In this document: positions 17,029 to 25,283 of the stretch, in pieces
How positions within the stretch are numbered: the first letter of the stretch is position 1
Layout of the letters: each line of letters opens with the position of its first letter
DNA from: Pseudoglutamicibacter cumminsii
GTDB taxonomy: Bacteria > Actinomycetota > Actinomycetes > Actinomycetales > Micrococcaceae
NCBI RefSeq assembly: GCF_016907775.1
Contig: NZ_JAFBCO010000001.1
Span: 1,302,001 to 1,366,000, forward strand
Direction of reading: 5' to 3'
Length of the DNA: 64,000 nt
Position numbers and translations under genes: made by a program
Notes under the pieces: model-generated
What the model was told of the DNA's origin: nothing
Database searches by the model: none
What the model saw: only the letters and a program-made list of their open reading frames with translations

Positions 17029-17631
17029 TTAGTCGAGGTTAGCGATGGCGTAGTCGGCCTCTTCTTTGGTGAATTTTTCACCGTGTTCGCTCGTCAATTG
17101 GTCATGAATTGCGCTTGGAGACATAGCCATCGAATCTTGATAATTCTTGGCTGTTTCGAGGGCGTTCTTTTTATAGTCTGCCTTGAGATTGTCGATCGCG
17201 TATTGAGCTGCTTCTTTAGTAAATTTTTCACCGTGCTCGCTGGTGAGCTGATCATAGATTCCGGCCTTGCTCATGTGCATCGTATCGGAGTAGGCCTCCG
17301 CAGCTCTGAGTGCTGACTTATATTCCGTCGGAGTTTTCTTTTCAGTTGGCTTATCAGGCTTTGTGGAGGCGCTTGATTTCTCACCTTCACTTGTCTGTGA
17401 CTTAGGCTTCTCTGAAGCTGATGGGGTCGAGGAACCGGCCGGTGATGCGTTCTCTTCACCTCCGTTAGCCAATGCAGCAATGATGCCGATACCGAGGACG
17501 ACGTAGATGGCGATCATCCACCAGCGGGTCCAAAGCGACTTTTTCCTGGAAGTCTCGGGGGTGCTACCCGAGGATTGAATGTCACCCGGCTCAGACACTG
17601 GTGGCATCTGTGGGGAGTTATGGTCTGACAC
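17029..17631 (-). CDS. Ltp-family (PF07553-type) surface protein with two repeats
   Basis: In 200 aa, a short polar N-terminus precedes one membrane segment (WWMIAIYVVLGIGIIAALA), then a Ser/Thr/Lys-rich spacer and two copies of the Ltp repeat: AEAYSDTMHMSKAGIYDQLT...EAAQYAIDNL and AKNYQDSMAMSPSAIHDQLT...EEADYAIANL, both with SEHGEKFTKE. The repeats should lie outside the cell. In streptococcal phage TP-J34 an Ltp lipoprotein blocks DNA entry of related phages; other family members are of unknown role. No lipobox cysteine is present, so it is anchored by the helix. The GTG start follows GGAGG. An IS256-type element sits 76 bp upstream. Confidence 0.82.
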   Translation of the reverse strand: MSDHNSPQMPPVSEPGDIQSSGSTPETSRKKSLWTRWWMIAIYVVLGIGIIAALANGGEENASPAGSSTPSASEKPKSQTSEGEKSSASTKPDKPTEKKTPTEYKSALRAAEAYSDTMHMSKAGIYDQLTSEHGEKFTKEAAQYAIDNLKADYKKNALETAKNYQDSMAMSPSAIHDQLTSEHGEKFTKEEADYAIANLD

Positions 17632-17707
17632 GTATGAACCTCCATGATGAACATGCATTTAACTCTTCTTATCGACACTAGTGTCCCATGAAATGTGGCG
17701 GGTGGAC

Positions 17708-19151
17708 AGTAGTGCCCCATAGAGTGGTGTAACTCGGTGGCCGAGATCGTCTCCGACTTCGTGTCGTTGTCGGATGTAGAGCGGCCACCGCGTGATCCTT
17801 CGAGTCAACCTTCCAAAGAATCCTCGAACGGAGTCATCACGATGACCGCACCCCATATTGTCGACCCTGCCGGCCTGCTGGGCCAAGCCCTCGCCGATGC
17901 ATCACCGGATCTGATGCGCGAGCTGCTGCAGACCATGATCAACGCCCTGCTTTCCGCCGACGCCGACAGCGTGTGCGGGGCCGAATGGAACGCCCGCTCC
18001 GAGCAGCGGACGAATCGCCGCAACGGCTACCGCCAGCGCCCGCTGGACACCCGCGTCGGCACGATCGATGTCGCCGTCCCGAAGCTGCGCCAGGGCTCGT
18101 ATTTCCCGGAGTGGCTGCTCGAGCGCCGCAAGCGGGCCGAGTCCGCCCTGATCACGGTCGTGGCGGACTGCTACCTCGCTGGTGTGTCCACCCGCCGGAT
18201 GGACAAGCTCGTCAAGACGCTCGGCATCCACGCCCTGTCGAAATCCCAGGTCTCGCGCATGGCCGCCGACCTCGACGAGCAGGTCGCCGCGTTCCGCCAC
18301 CGACGTCTGGACGAGGCCGGGCCGTTCACGTTCGTCACCGCTGATGCGCTGGCGATCAAGGTCCGCGAGAACAAGCAGGTCGTCAAAGCCTCGGTGCTGC
18401 TGGCCACCGGCGTCAACGGTGACGGCCACCGCGAGGTCCTGGGCATGCAAGTCGCCACCAGCGAGACGAAGGCCTCGTGGAACACCTTCTTCGCCGACCT
18501 GGTGGCCCGTGGCCTGGGCGGAGTGCGGCTGGTGACCTCCGATGCCCACGCCGGGCTGGTGGAGGCGATCGCGGCACACCTGCCCGGGGCCGCCTGGCAG
18601 CGCTGCCGCACCCACTACGCCGCCAACCTCATGGCCGTGTGCCCCAAGTCCATGTGGCCGGCGGTGAAGGCGATGTTGCACAGCGTGTACGACCAGCCCA
18701 CCGCATCGGCCGTGCACGAGCAGTTCGACCGCCTGCTGGAGTACACCGACAGCAGGCTGCCCGAGGTTGCTGACCACCTCGGCGATGCCCGTGAGGACCT
18801 GCTCGCCTTCACCGGGTTCCCCGACGATGTGTGGCGGCAGATCTGGTCCAACAACCCCACCGAACGTCTCAACCGGGAGATCCGCCGCCGCACCGACGTG
18901 GTCGGGATCTTCCCGAACCGGGATGCCATCGTTCGCCTCGTCGGCGCCGTCCTGGCCGAGCAGACCGACGAATGGGCCGAAGGCCGCCGCTACCTCGGTC
19001 TCGAAGTCCTCAGCCGCTGCCGACTCACCCTGACCACCGACCCCGCCACCAGCTCGCCGACGGAGGTGAGCACCGACGACCTGATGCAACTACCCGCCTG
19101 ACCACCCACGAAGGATCACCATTCAGTTACACCACTTCCAGGGGCTTGACC
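17708..19151 (+). mobile_element. IS256-family insertion sequence, 1,444 bp, with 9-bp target duplication
   Basis: The target repeat CGGGTGGAC flanks the element (17699-17707 and 19152-19160). Its ends form imperfect 27-bp inverted repeats that share GCCCC and AGTGGTGTAACT. A single transposase gene fills it. The intact duplication marks a simple and fairly recent insertion, into the region upstream of the Ltp-family gene. Confidence 0.9.
17842..19101 (+). CDS. IS256-family (mutator-type) transposase
   Basis: This DDE transposase has 419 aa from MTAPHIVDPAGLLGQALADA, the normal family size; the frame opens 35 codons further upstream, but ATG at 17842 has a CGGAG site. Catalytic regions are visible: VTADALAIKV (first Asp), VTSDAHAGLVEAIAAHLPGA followed by WQRCRTHYAANL (second Asp and the C/H signature), and SNNPTERLNREIRRRTDVVGIFPN (Glu region). 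No frameshift is seen. The GC-rich third positions (CCG, GGC, CTG) differ from neighbouring host genes, which fits recent arrival from a higher-GC actinobacterium. Confidence 0.96.
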   Translation: MTAPHIVDPAGLLGQALADASPDLMRELLQTMINALLSADADSVCGAEWNARSEQRTNRRNGYRQRPLDTRVGTIDVAVPKLRQGSYFPEWLLERRKRAESALITVVADCYLAGVSTRRMDKLVKTLGIHALSKSQVSRMAADLDEQVAAFRHRRLDEAGPFTFVTADALAIKVRENKQVVKASVLLATGVNGDGHREVLGMQVATSETKASWNTFFADLVARGLGGVRLVTSDAHAGLVEAIAAHLPGAAWQRCRTHYAANLMAVCPKSMWPAVKAMLHSVYDQPTASAVHEQFDRLLEYTDSRLPEVADHLGDAREDLLAFTGFPDDVWRQIWSNNPTERLNREIRRRTDVVGIFPNRDAIVRLVGAVLAEQTDEWAEGRRYLGLEVLSRCRLTLTTDPATSSPTEVSTDDLMQLPA

Positions 19152-19339
19152 CGGGTGGACTCCGATATGTCTTTACGACATTTTCTTCTACATGTCTGCG
19201 GGGTACTTATCGTGTACAAGGGTGGTGTCCTGTCGCGAAAGACGAGCCGGAAGGTTCGAGGTCTTGGGGTAGGTTCTGCAACCGATTCGTCGAATTGTGA
19301 GTCCCTTTTGAGTCCACCCGGGCATGGAATAGACCTGCG

Positions 19340-19382
19340 TGTGGGCATTCTGTGGGCATTCGGGACAGTTTTGAGACAGTTT
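19340..19382. repeat. Short direct repeats resembling integrase arm-type sites
   Basis: TGTGGGCATTC occurs twice in tandem (19340-19350, 19351-19361), followed by two GACAGTTT units (19364 and 19375) at an 11-bp period. Paired short repeats close to a tRNA 3' end are typical of tyrosine-recombinase arm sites. No integrase gene remains. Confidence 0.5.
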
Positions 19383-19476
19383 GTGCCAGTTTTCCGTTTG
19401 AATATGGCTCTTTGACGCCGCGAGAAGGGGTCACTGCAGCTCCGCTACTTCCGCATGATTCCGGGGTTAAACGGGA

Positions 19477-19510
19477 AAACCCCCGGAACTTCAATAAGTC
19501 CCGGGGGTCG
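19477..19510 (-). terminator. Terminator of tRNA-Ser(GCT)
   Basis: On the minus strand a stem ACCCCCGGGA / TTCCGGGGGT with a 10-nt loop is followed by TTTTC, just after the tRNA. Confidence 0.82.
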
Positions 19511-19514
19511 CGAG

Positions 19515-19603
19515 CGGAGACGGGGGGATTCGAACCCCCGGTCCGGTTTAACCCAGACCCTTCATTAGCAGTGAAGTCCAATCGGCCACTCTGGCACGTC
19601 TCC
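19515..19603 (-). tRNA. tRNA-Ser(GCT)
   Basis: This 89-nt class II tRNA has acceptor GGAGACG/CGTCTCC, anticodon loop TGCTAAT region (anticodon GCT), a long variable arm and T-arm GGTTCGAATCC. The discriminator is G. Repeats beyond its 3' end suggest past use as an integration site. Confidence 0.96.
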
Positions 19604-19730
19604 ACGTTGCCCCGATAAAAGGGCAACATCCCATAGCTTAGCCGAGGGCACGCGCTCACATCAAAGTGAACACCCGCCGCTAGCCGGTCACGTGTCCGTT
19701 CACGCTAGTTAAACGCGGGCCGAAAAACCA

Positions 19731-21890
19731 TTAGCTGCGGGTCATCGCGTCCCAGATGAAGCTGTAGCTTCGGGCAGCGGTGCGGGCCGCCGATGCGTGG
19801 TCAACTGAACCTGAATGTCCGCCATCCACTTCCTCGTGGTACCACGCGTTACGGTGGCCAAGCTCCTCAAGCAACGCATAGAAGTGGCGGGCCTGGACGG
19901 GGCCTACGCGGTCGTCGGACGCTGTGGTCCACACCAGCAGTTCAGGCCACGCAACATCACGGGTATCGTCGGCGGTGTCAGCGAGCCGGTGCGTCGCCGA
20001 AATATCGCGCAGATGCTCAACATCCGCTGGAACATCGGGATCGCCGTATTCAGCGATCCACGAATGCCCAGCCGAAAGTTGCGTGTACCGCAACATATCC
20101 AGCAGCGGGACACCGCACGAGATCGCGCCGAACAGCTCCGGATAGCGCACATACATGTTGCCCGCGAGCAGACCACCATTAGAGCCTCCGGCCATACCCG
20201 TGAAAGCCGGGGAAGAAACGCCGCGCTCGTGAAGATCGCGAACCACGGCGGCGAGATCCTCGTACGCGCGCGGTCGATTCTCGCGCAAAGCTGCCGCGTG
20301 CCACTCCGGGCCGTACTCGCCGCCACCACGGATGTTCGCGACCACAAATGCTGGAGCCCGGCCTTCACTCGTGCGGCGCTCAAGCCAGCCGCGTCCCACC
20401 GCTGCGGAGTAGCCAGGCGTACGGGATACCCGGAAACCGCCATAAGCGCTCACATACACCGGCGTCTTACCGTCCAGCGGCGCATCCTTCGGAGCGATCA
20501 AGAAATACGGGACGCGCGTCCCATCATCAGACACCGCGAAATGCTGCGAAACCTCGTGCACGCTCGCATCGAAACGCTCCGGAGCAACCCCGATGACTCG
20601 CCAGCCAGCGCCGCTGTCAGAGCCGGCCTCAGCGGCGCCGCCAGAATCAGCAGCGCCGCTACCACCAGCGTTACCGGCGGTCGCGAGCGAACCCAGCTGC
20701 AGCGTCGGAGGCTGGAGGAACCCTTCCGAAACCATCCAGATGTCGTCGCTGTTTTCCTCATCGAATGGCCACATGCTTACCGACGACAATTCAGGAACGC
20801 CAGGCAGCTCGGTCACGGCCCAGTTGTTGCGCGGGTCCAAACGCACAACGCGGGAAGCAATGTCCTTCATGATGACTGCGAAGCCGAAGTTCTTAGTGAA
20901 ACCCACCGCCTGAACAGACTCAGACTCCTCGGGCACAAGCACGGCACGCAAGCCGGAACGCTCACCAGCGAGCCACTCCGCGGCCTTGACCACCAACACC
21001 GTACCGGCCGGGTAGGTCTGCCCGCCTACCTCCCATGTGCTCATCGGGCGGATCAGCAGCCAGTCCTGATAGAAACCAACGCGGGCGTCCCCTGGGGCAC
21101 CGATCTTCTGAACCCCAGCCCCGTCGCGCATATCCACGTAGTTCGTGCCCGTGAAGAAGTCCTCCGAATCCCGGAACACGGTCTTCTCAAAACCCGGGGT
21201 CGTGTCCACACCAGCGCCAGCCGAAACGTGGCTCGCGTCGATCTCGAACACAACCTCCGCATCCGCCAGATCCTGCCCGCGGCGCACCTGACGCACACAC
21301 CGCGCATAGGTCGAACGGGTCGCATCGTCCTCGCCCGTCACCGTGGAAACCAAGAACGAATCATCAAAACCCCAGCTCACGGACGTCTTCGCCAACGGCA
21401 ACTCCAAGCCGCCTTCCACGAACTCGCGGTCCACCGCATCGAACTCGCGGACCACCACCGCGTCACCACCATCAGGGGAGAGTACCACCAACGCTCGCCG
21501 CGGCTGCCCGCCCGGCTTCGGTTCCCACGAGGCGCCACGCCACACCCAGTTCACGCCCTCATCGGCGCTCAGCTCATCGAGGTCCAGCAACGTCTCCCAC
21601 TGCGGAGTCCCAGCAACATACGAATCCCAGTCCGTGGTGCGCCAGATCCCACGCGGATGCTCGGCATCCTGCCAGAAGTTCGTGTGGAACTCACCGTGCT
21701 TGCTCACAGCAATGAGCCGGTCTTCAGCATCCATCGCCTCTTGGATCCGCGCCACCACCCGATCATGCTCGTCAGAAGCAAGGTGCGCGTCGGTCGCTTC
21801 AGTGCGCTCCGCCGCCCAAGCGAGTGCCTCCTCGCCGCGGATCTCGTCCAAAAAAGAATGAATATGCGTCAGATCAGTCGGTTTAGTCAC
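19731..21890 (-). CDS. Prolyl oligopeptidase family (S9) serine peptidase
   Basis: This 719-aa cytoplasmic peptidase cleaves after proline in short peptides. An N-terminal beta-propeller is followed by the alpha/beta-hydrolase catalytic domain with nucleophile motif GMAGGSNGGLLAG, the Asp in TASDDRVGP and the His in VDGGHSGSVD; GGGEYGPEWH is also typical. Between propeller and catalytic domain sits a low-complexity Gly/Ala/Ser linker (AGNAGGSGAADSGGAAEAG) not seen in standard members. Translation starts at GTG at 21890 (MTKPTDLTHIHSFL). The gene is divergent from the FAD protein gene, 36 bp away. Confidence 0.92.
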   Translation of the reverse strand: MTKPTDLTHIHSFLDEIRGEEALAWAAERTEATDAHLASDEHDRVVARIQEAMDAEDRLIAVSKHGEFHTNFWQDAEHPRGIWRTTDWDSYVAGTPQWETLLDLDELSADEGVNWVWRGASWEPKPGGQPRRALVVLSPDGGDAVVVREFDAVDREFVEGGLELPLAKTSVSWGFDDSFLVSTVTGEDDATRSTYARCVRQVRRGQDLADAEVVFEIDASHVSAGAGVDTTPGFEKTVFRDSEDFFTGTNYVDMRDGAGVQKIGAPGDARVGFYQDWLLIRPMSTWEVGGQTYPAGTVLVVKAAEWLAGERSGLRAVLVPEESESVQAVGFTKNFGFAVIMKDIASRVVRLDPRNNWAVTELPGVPELSSVSMWPFDEENSDDIWMVSEGFLQPPTLQLGSLATAGNAGGSGAADSGGAAEAGSDSGAGWRVIGVAPERFDASVHEVSQHFAVSDDGTRVPYFLIAPKDAPLDGKTPVYVSAYGGFRVSRTPGYSAAVGRGWLERRTSEGRAPAFVVANIRGGGEYGPEWHAAALRENRPRAYEDLAAVVRDLHERGVSSPAFTGMAGGSNGGLLAGNMYVRYPELFGAISCGVPLLDMLRYTQLSAGHSWIAEYGDPDVPADVEHLRDISATHRLADTADDTRDVAWPELLVWTTASDDRVGPVQARHFYALLEELGHRNAWYHEEVDGGHSGSVDHASAARTAARSYSFIWDAMTRS

Positions 21891-21926
21891 AGCCTAAGAA
21901 TACGTTGAAGTGATAGAGATAAATAC

Positions 21927-23960
21927 ATGGAACAAGCAACAGATCATGCTCAGGATGCAGGCCTTCTTCGCGTCGTCGTGATTGGCGCTGGCCCGCGTGG
22001 AACCTCGGTGGTGGAGCGTCTCGCGCTCGCCGCGGCAGGGCGTCAGGCGTGGGCTCCGGCTGATTTGTTGATTGATGACGACGACGGTGGCACCCTGGAC
22101 ACGCGGCCGTTGCGTATCGATGTGGTTGATCCGTGCCCTCCGGGTTCTGGCAGGGTATGGGATCCGGGGCAGTCGCGGAACTTGTGGATGAACACGCCGT
22201 CGATGTTCCCTACGGTTGCGCCGGAACGGCCGGCTGGCGTGGGGCGGGCTGAGCATCCGGGGCTGAGTTTTGAGCAGTTCCGTCTGTCTGGTGGCGATGG
22301 CGCCGAGTTGAGTGAGGTCGAGCGGGCTGAGCTCGAGGCGTTGGGGTCTGGCAGTTTCCCTCCGCGCCCACTGTACGGCCGGTATTTGCAACACGTGTGG
22401 GAGGGTGTTGCCGCCCAGCTCGATGGTTTGGGTCATGTGGATGGGCCGCATGTTCACGCTACGTTGGCGGTATCGGTTGATCCGCACGTGGGTGGTGGTT
22501 ACCGGGTCGTGTTGGGTTCGGGTCAGGTCTTGTATGCGGACCGTGTGGTTCTGGCTGTTGGGCACGTTCCTGCCCGGATTTCACCTGAGCAGGAAGCCGT
22601 AGGGTCGGCGTGCGCATCGCATCCGGGCACGCACTATGTTCCGCCGCATGTTTCCACTGACGTCGACTACAGCGCGCTCCCTGCCGGGCAGAACGTCCTG
22701 GTTCGCGGCATGGGCCTGAACTTTTTCGACCTCATGGCTGAAGTCACGTTGAGCCGTGGAGGCCGTTTCGAGGAGACCGGCGGCCCTGCAGGCCAAGCGC
22801 TGAAATACATCCCCAGCGGCAAGGAACCCATCCTCATCGCCGGCTCGCGGCGCGGAACCCCGTACCGCGCTAAAGCGGCGATCCCAGCGTTCATCCCGCA
22901 GGGCATCGAACTCAAGTTCTTCACGTATGAGCGCATCGTTGAGGCTGCGGAGAAGGGCGCGACCGGCCGTCTGCCGGGCACCGTGGACTTTGAACGTCAC
23001 GTGTGGCCGTTGCTGAATCGCGACGTGATCCGCACCTACTACAACGAGCTCGCCGCGGCGCCCGAGGTGTTCGAATCCACCCCATCTGTGTTCCTGGACG
23101 AGCTGGACGAGATCCTTGCCGCCCCGACCGACATCGGCGATGAAGTGTGGGTCCTGAAGCTCAAGGATGCGCTGGCTCGCGCGCTCCCGGACCGTGAACT
23201 GTTCGATATCCGCGCTTTGGCCCGTCCGTGGTCAGGGCACGGCGCGATTACCGCCGAGGCGTACCGCGCCGCAACCATCGAGATGCTGGAAAGCGATGTC
23301 GCGGCCGCGTCCTTGGGTACGGGTTCGCCGCTGCACATGGCGATCGGTGCACTGCACGCAGGCCGCATGATCGTGAAGCGATTGATCGCCGAAGGGTACA
23401 TCGACGAACGTTCCGTCGCCGCCCAGGTGCGCGGCTGGTTTGAGCCTCTCGTTGAAGGGTTGGCTTCGGGTCCGCCTTTGGAGCGCATCGAGCAGATGGT
23501 TGCTCTGATGCGCGCCGGGATCGTTGAGGTTCTGGGCCCTGAGCCGTCCTACACCTACGATGCGGAGGCCCGCTTGTTCCGTGCTGTGTCGCCATGGGTG
23601 GGTGGCGCGGAGCCGGAGGCGACGTGGATGGTTGAGGCGATGATGCCGGCCAACCGTGTTGCGATCACGGATTCGCCGCTGTTGCGTTCGATGCTGGCAT
23701 CGGGTCTGGCACGTCCGCGTGTGCGCATCACCGATGATGGCGAGCAGGTTCCCGGCTCTGGTCTTGATGTTGAGGGCGCCGATTACCGTGTGGTCGGCAC
23801 GAGTGGTGCCGCCGCCGATGGCGTGCACGTGCTTGGTCTGCAGTTGTCCTCGGTGCAGTGGGGGACTGCGATCGCGGCCGAGGCCGGCGGTGACCCGCAC
23901 GTGGGTGCCCGGACGCTCGCGGACGCGGAAACAATCGCCCGCTCCATCTTGCTGGCCTAG
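21927..23960 (+). CDS. FAD/NAD(P)-binding protein
   Basis: This 677-aa protein opens with a Rossmann motif VVIGAGPRGTSVVERLALAA and later DRVVLAVGHVPARIS, the pattern of the FAD-NAD(P)-binding family (PF13454-type) found in many actinobacteria. WDPGQSRNLWMNTPSMFPT is typical of the same family. No membrane segment or signal peptide is visible. The substrate is unknown. It ends 56 bp before tRNA-Ser(TGA) and has its own leader divergent from the S9 peptidase gene. Confidence 0.82.
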   Translation: MEQATDHAQDAGLLRVVVIGAGPRGTSVVERLALAAAGRQAWAPADLLIDDDDGGTLDTRPLRIDVVDPCPPGSGRVWDPGQSRNLWMNTPSMFPTVAPERPAGVGRAEHPGLSFEQFRLSGGDGAELSEVERAELEALGSGSFPPRPLYGRYLQHVWEGVAAQLDGLGHVDGPHVHATLAVSVDPHVGGGYRVVLGSGQVLYADRVVLAVGHVPARISPEQEAVGSACASHPGTHYVPPHVSTDVDYSALPAGQNVLVRGMGLNFFDLMAEVTLSRGGRFEETGGPAGQALKYIPSGKEPILIAGSRRGTPYRAKAAIPAFIPQGIELKFFTYERIVEAAEKGATGRLPGTVDFERHVWPLLNRDVIRTYYNELAAAPEVFESTPSVFLDELDEILAAPTDIGDEVWVLKLKDALARALPDRELFDIRALARPWSGHGAITAEAYRAATIEMLESDVAAASLGTGSPLHMAIGALHAGRMIVKRLIAEGYIDERSVAAQVRGWFEPLVEGLASGPPLERIEQMVALMRAGIVEVLGPEPSYTYDAEARLFRAVSPWVGGAEPEATWMVEAMMPANRVAITDSPLLRSMLASGLARPRVRITDDGEQVPGSGLDVEGADYRVVGTSGAAADGVHVLGLQLSSVQWGTAIAAEAGGDPHVGARTLADAETIARSILLA

Positions 23961-23970
23961 TCCCGCGGTT

Positions 23971-24010
23971 TAAAGCGGAAAACCCCGGAATCTCTACGAT
24001 CCCGGGGTTA
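23971..24010 (-). terminator. Terminator of tRNA-Ser(TGA)
   Basis: On the minus strand, TAACCCCGGGATCG pairs imperfectly with GATTCCGGGGTT and is followed by TTTCC. It closely resembles the terminator of tRNA-Ser(GCT). Confidence 0.8.
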
Positions 24011-24016
24011 CGCCAG

Positions 24017-24104
24017 CGGAGGGTAAGGGATTCGAACCCTTGGTACGGGGTTACCGCACAATGGTTTTCAAGACCATCTCCTTCGGCCGCTCGGACAACC
24101 CTCC
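24017..24104 (-). tRNA. tRNA-Ser(TGA)
   Basis: This 88-nt class II tRNA has acceptor GGAGGGT/ACCCTCC, anticodon loop CTTGAAA (TGA), a long variable arm and T-arm GGTTCGAATCC. The discriminator is G. Confidence 0.96.
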
Positions 24105-24165
24105 AACATCGCTCGAGTTTATCGCATGCTTCCGTCAACTCTGTATTCGTGTCAGTCTGGTGTGT

Positions 24166-25236
24166 ATGTGCGCTGATCGTGAGTCCAATACATCCTCCGC
24201 GGCAACCCCTGCCGATGCGGCCCCTCCCACTGAGATGACGGTGGTTTCTTTTGATGGCGCGGGCGGCCCTGAGGTGATCCGGGTCGGCCGCGGCGCGGTT
24301 CCGGTTCCTGGCCCGGGTGAGGTGTTGATCCGCGTGCATGCGTGTGGCGTGAACCCGGCTGATGTTTCGCAGCGGGAGGGGAATTACCGCCCTCCGAAAG
24401 GCGCGTCAGAGGTCCCGGGGCTTGAGGTCGCCGGTGAGGTGGTCGGTCACGGTCGCGGTGTGAATGCCGATGTGTGGCCTCTGGGGGAGCGCGTGGTTGC
24501 GCTGATCGATGCGGGCGGCTATGCGGAGTATGCGACCGCTCCGGTCGCGCAGGTTTTGCGGGTTCCTCGCGGCATCAGCTTGGTCGATGCTGCCGCGTTG
24601 ATTGAGGTTGCGGCAACCGTGTATTCGAACCTCGTGATGACCACCCGACTCCAGGCCGGCGAGACCGTTCTGGTGCACGGCGCATCGGGCGGTATCGGAA
24701 CGTTCGCGGTGCAGTGGCTTTCCGCGTGCGGACATACGGTCTATGCCACCGCATCGACGGCTGAGAAGTGCCAGTGGGCTCGCGATCGCGGCGCAGCTGA
24801 GGCGATCAACTACAAAGACGAAGACTTTGTTGAGCGCATCAAGCACCTCACCGACGGCCGCGGGGTGGATGTTGTGCTCGATGTCGTCGGTGGCGCATAC
24901 CTGGACCGTAATTTGAGGTGTTTAGCTACTGATGGCCGGCTGGTCACGATCGGTTTGGTCGGTGGCCGTAAAGCTGAGCTAGATATGGGTCGGATGATGG
25001 TTAAGCGGCTTTCGGTGCACGGGACAACGTTGCGTGCACGGCCCGCGGATCAGAAGGCCGTGATCGTTGCCGCGGTGGGTCAGCATGTGTGGCCTTTGAT
25101 CGCCGACGGGCGGGTCACGGTGCCGGTTGACGCTCGCTTCCCGCTGGAGCAAGCAAAGGAAGCACATGAATATCTGGCCAGAAAAGAGCATTACGGAAAA
25201 ATTGTCTTAACGACGCTGTCCGGGCATCGGGCGTAA
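24166..25236 (+). CDS. NAD(P)H:quinone oxidoreductase / zinc-type alcohol dehydrogenase family
   Basis: A medium-chain reductase of the quinone oxidoreductase branch (about 356 aa). It shows GPGEVLIRVHACGVNPADVSQREGNY, the NADPH-binding HGASGGIGTFAVQWL, and DGRGVDVVLDVVGGAYL. Structural zinc cysteines are absent, as in QOR enzymes. The open frame extends upstream across tRNA-Ser(TGA), so the start must be later: ATG at 24166 is used here, while ATG at 24235 (MTVVSFDGAGGPEV) aligns better with family N-termini. It is followed 47 bp later by cstA. Confidence 0.85.
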   Translation: MCADRESNTSSAATPADAAPPTEMTVVSFDGAGGPEVIRVGRGAVPVPGPGEVLIRVHACGVNPADVSQREGNYRPPKGASEVPGLEVAGEVVGHGRGVNADVWPLGERVVALIDAGGYAEYATAPVAQVLRVPRGISLVDAAALIEVAATVYSNLVMTTRLQAGETVLVHGASGGIGTFAVQWLSACGHTVYATASTAEKCQWARDRGAAEAINYKDEDFVERIKHLTDGRGVDVVLDVVGGAYLDRNLRCLATDGRLVTIGLVGGRKAELDMGRMMVKRLSVHGTTLRARPADQKAVIVAAVGQHVWPLIADGRVTVPVDARFPLEQAKEAHEYLARKEHYGKIVLTTLSGHRA

Positions 25237-25283
25237 TGTGTCATGTACAAATCATCACGAGTGCCTAGTGAATGAGGTTTCTA

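Larger units (their letters stand above)
19152..19514. other. 363-bp gene-free region between IS256-type element and tRNA-Ser(GCT), with recombinase-arm-like repeats
   Basis: No convincing gene is present; frames on both strands lack ribosome sites and recognisable products. It contains a tandem 11-bp repeat and a paired GACAGTTT repeat (19340-19382), and a terminator for the tRNA at its right end. The layout resembles the arm side of an integration site at a tRNA. Confidence 0.45.

Noticed and set aside
17902-19089. 395-codon minus-strand frame inside the IS256-type element
   Set aside because: Shadow of the GC-rich transposase gene; no family similarity.
19127-19348. 73-codon minus-strand frame next to the IS256-type element
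   Set aside because: It starts without ribosome site and does not resemble an integrase or any other family.
19815-21908. 697-codon plus-strand frame opposite the S9 peptidase gene
   Set aside because: Arg/His-rich antisense translation; the real gene is on the minus strand.
24040-24165. Upstream extension of the quinone reductase frame
   Set aside because: It runs through tRNA-Ser(TGA), which is transcribed the other way.
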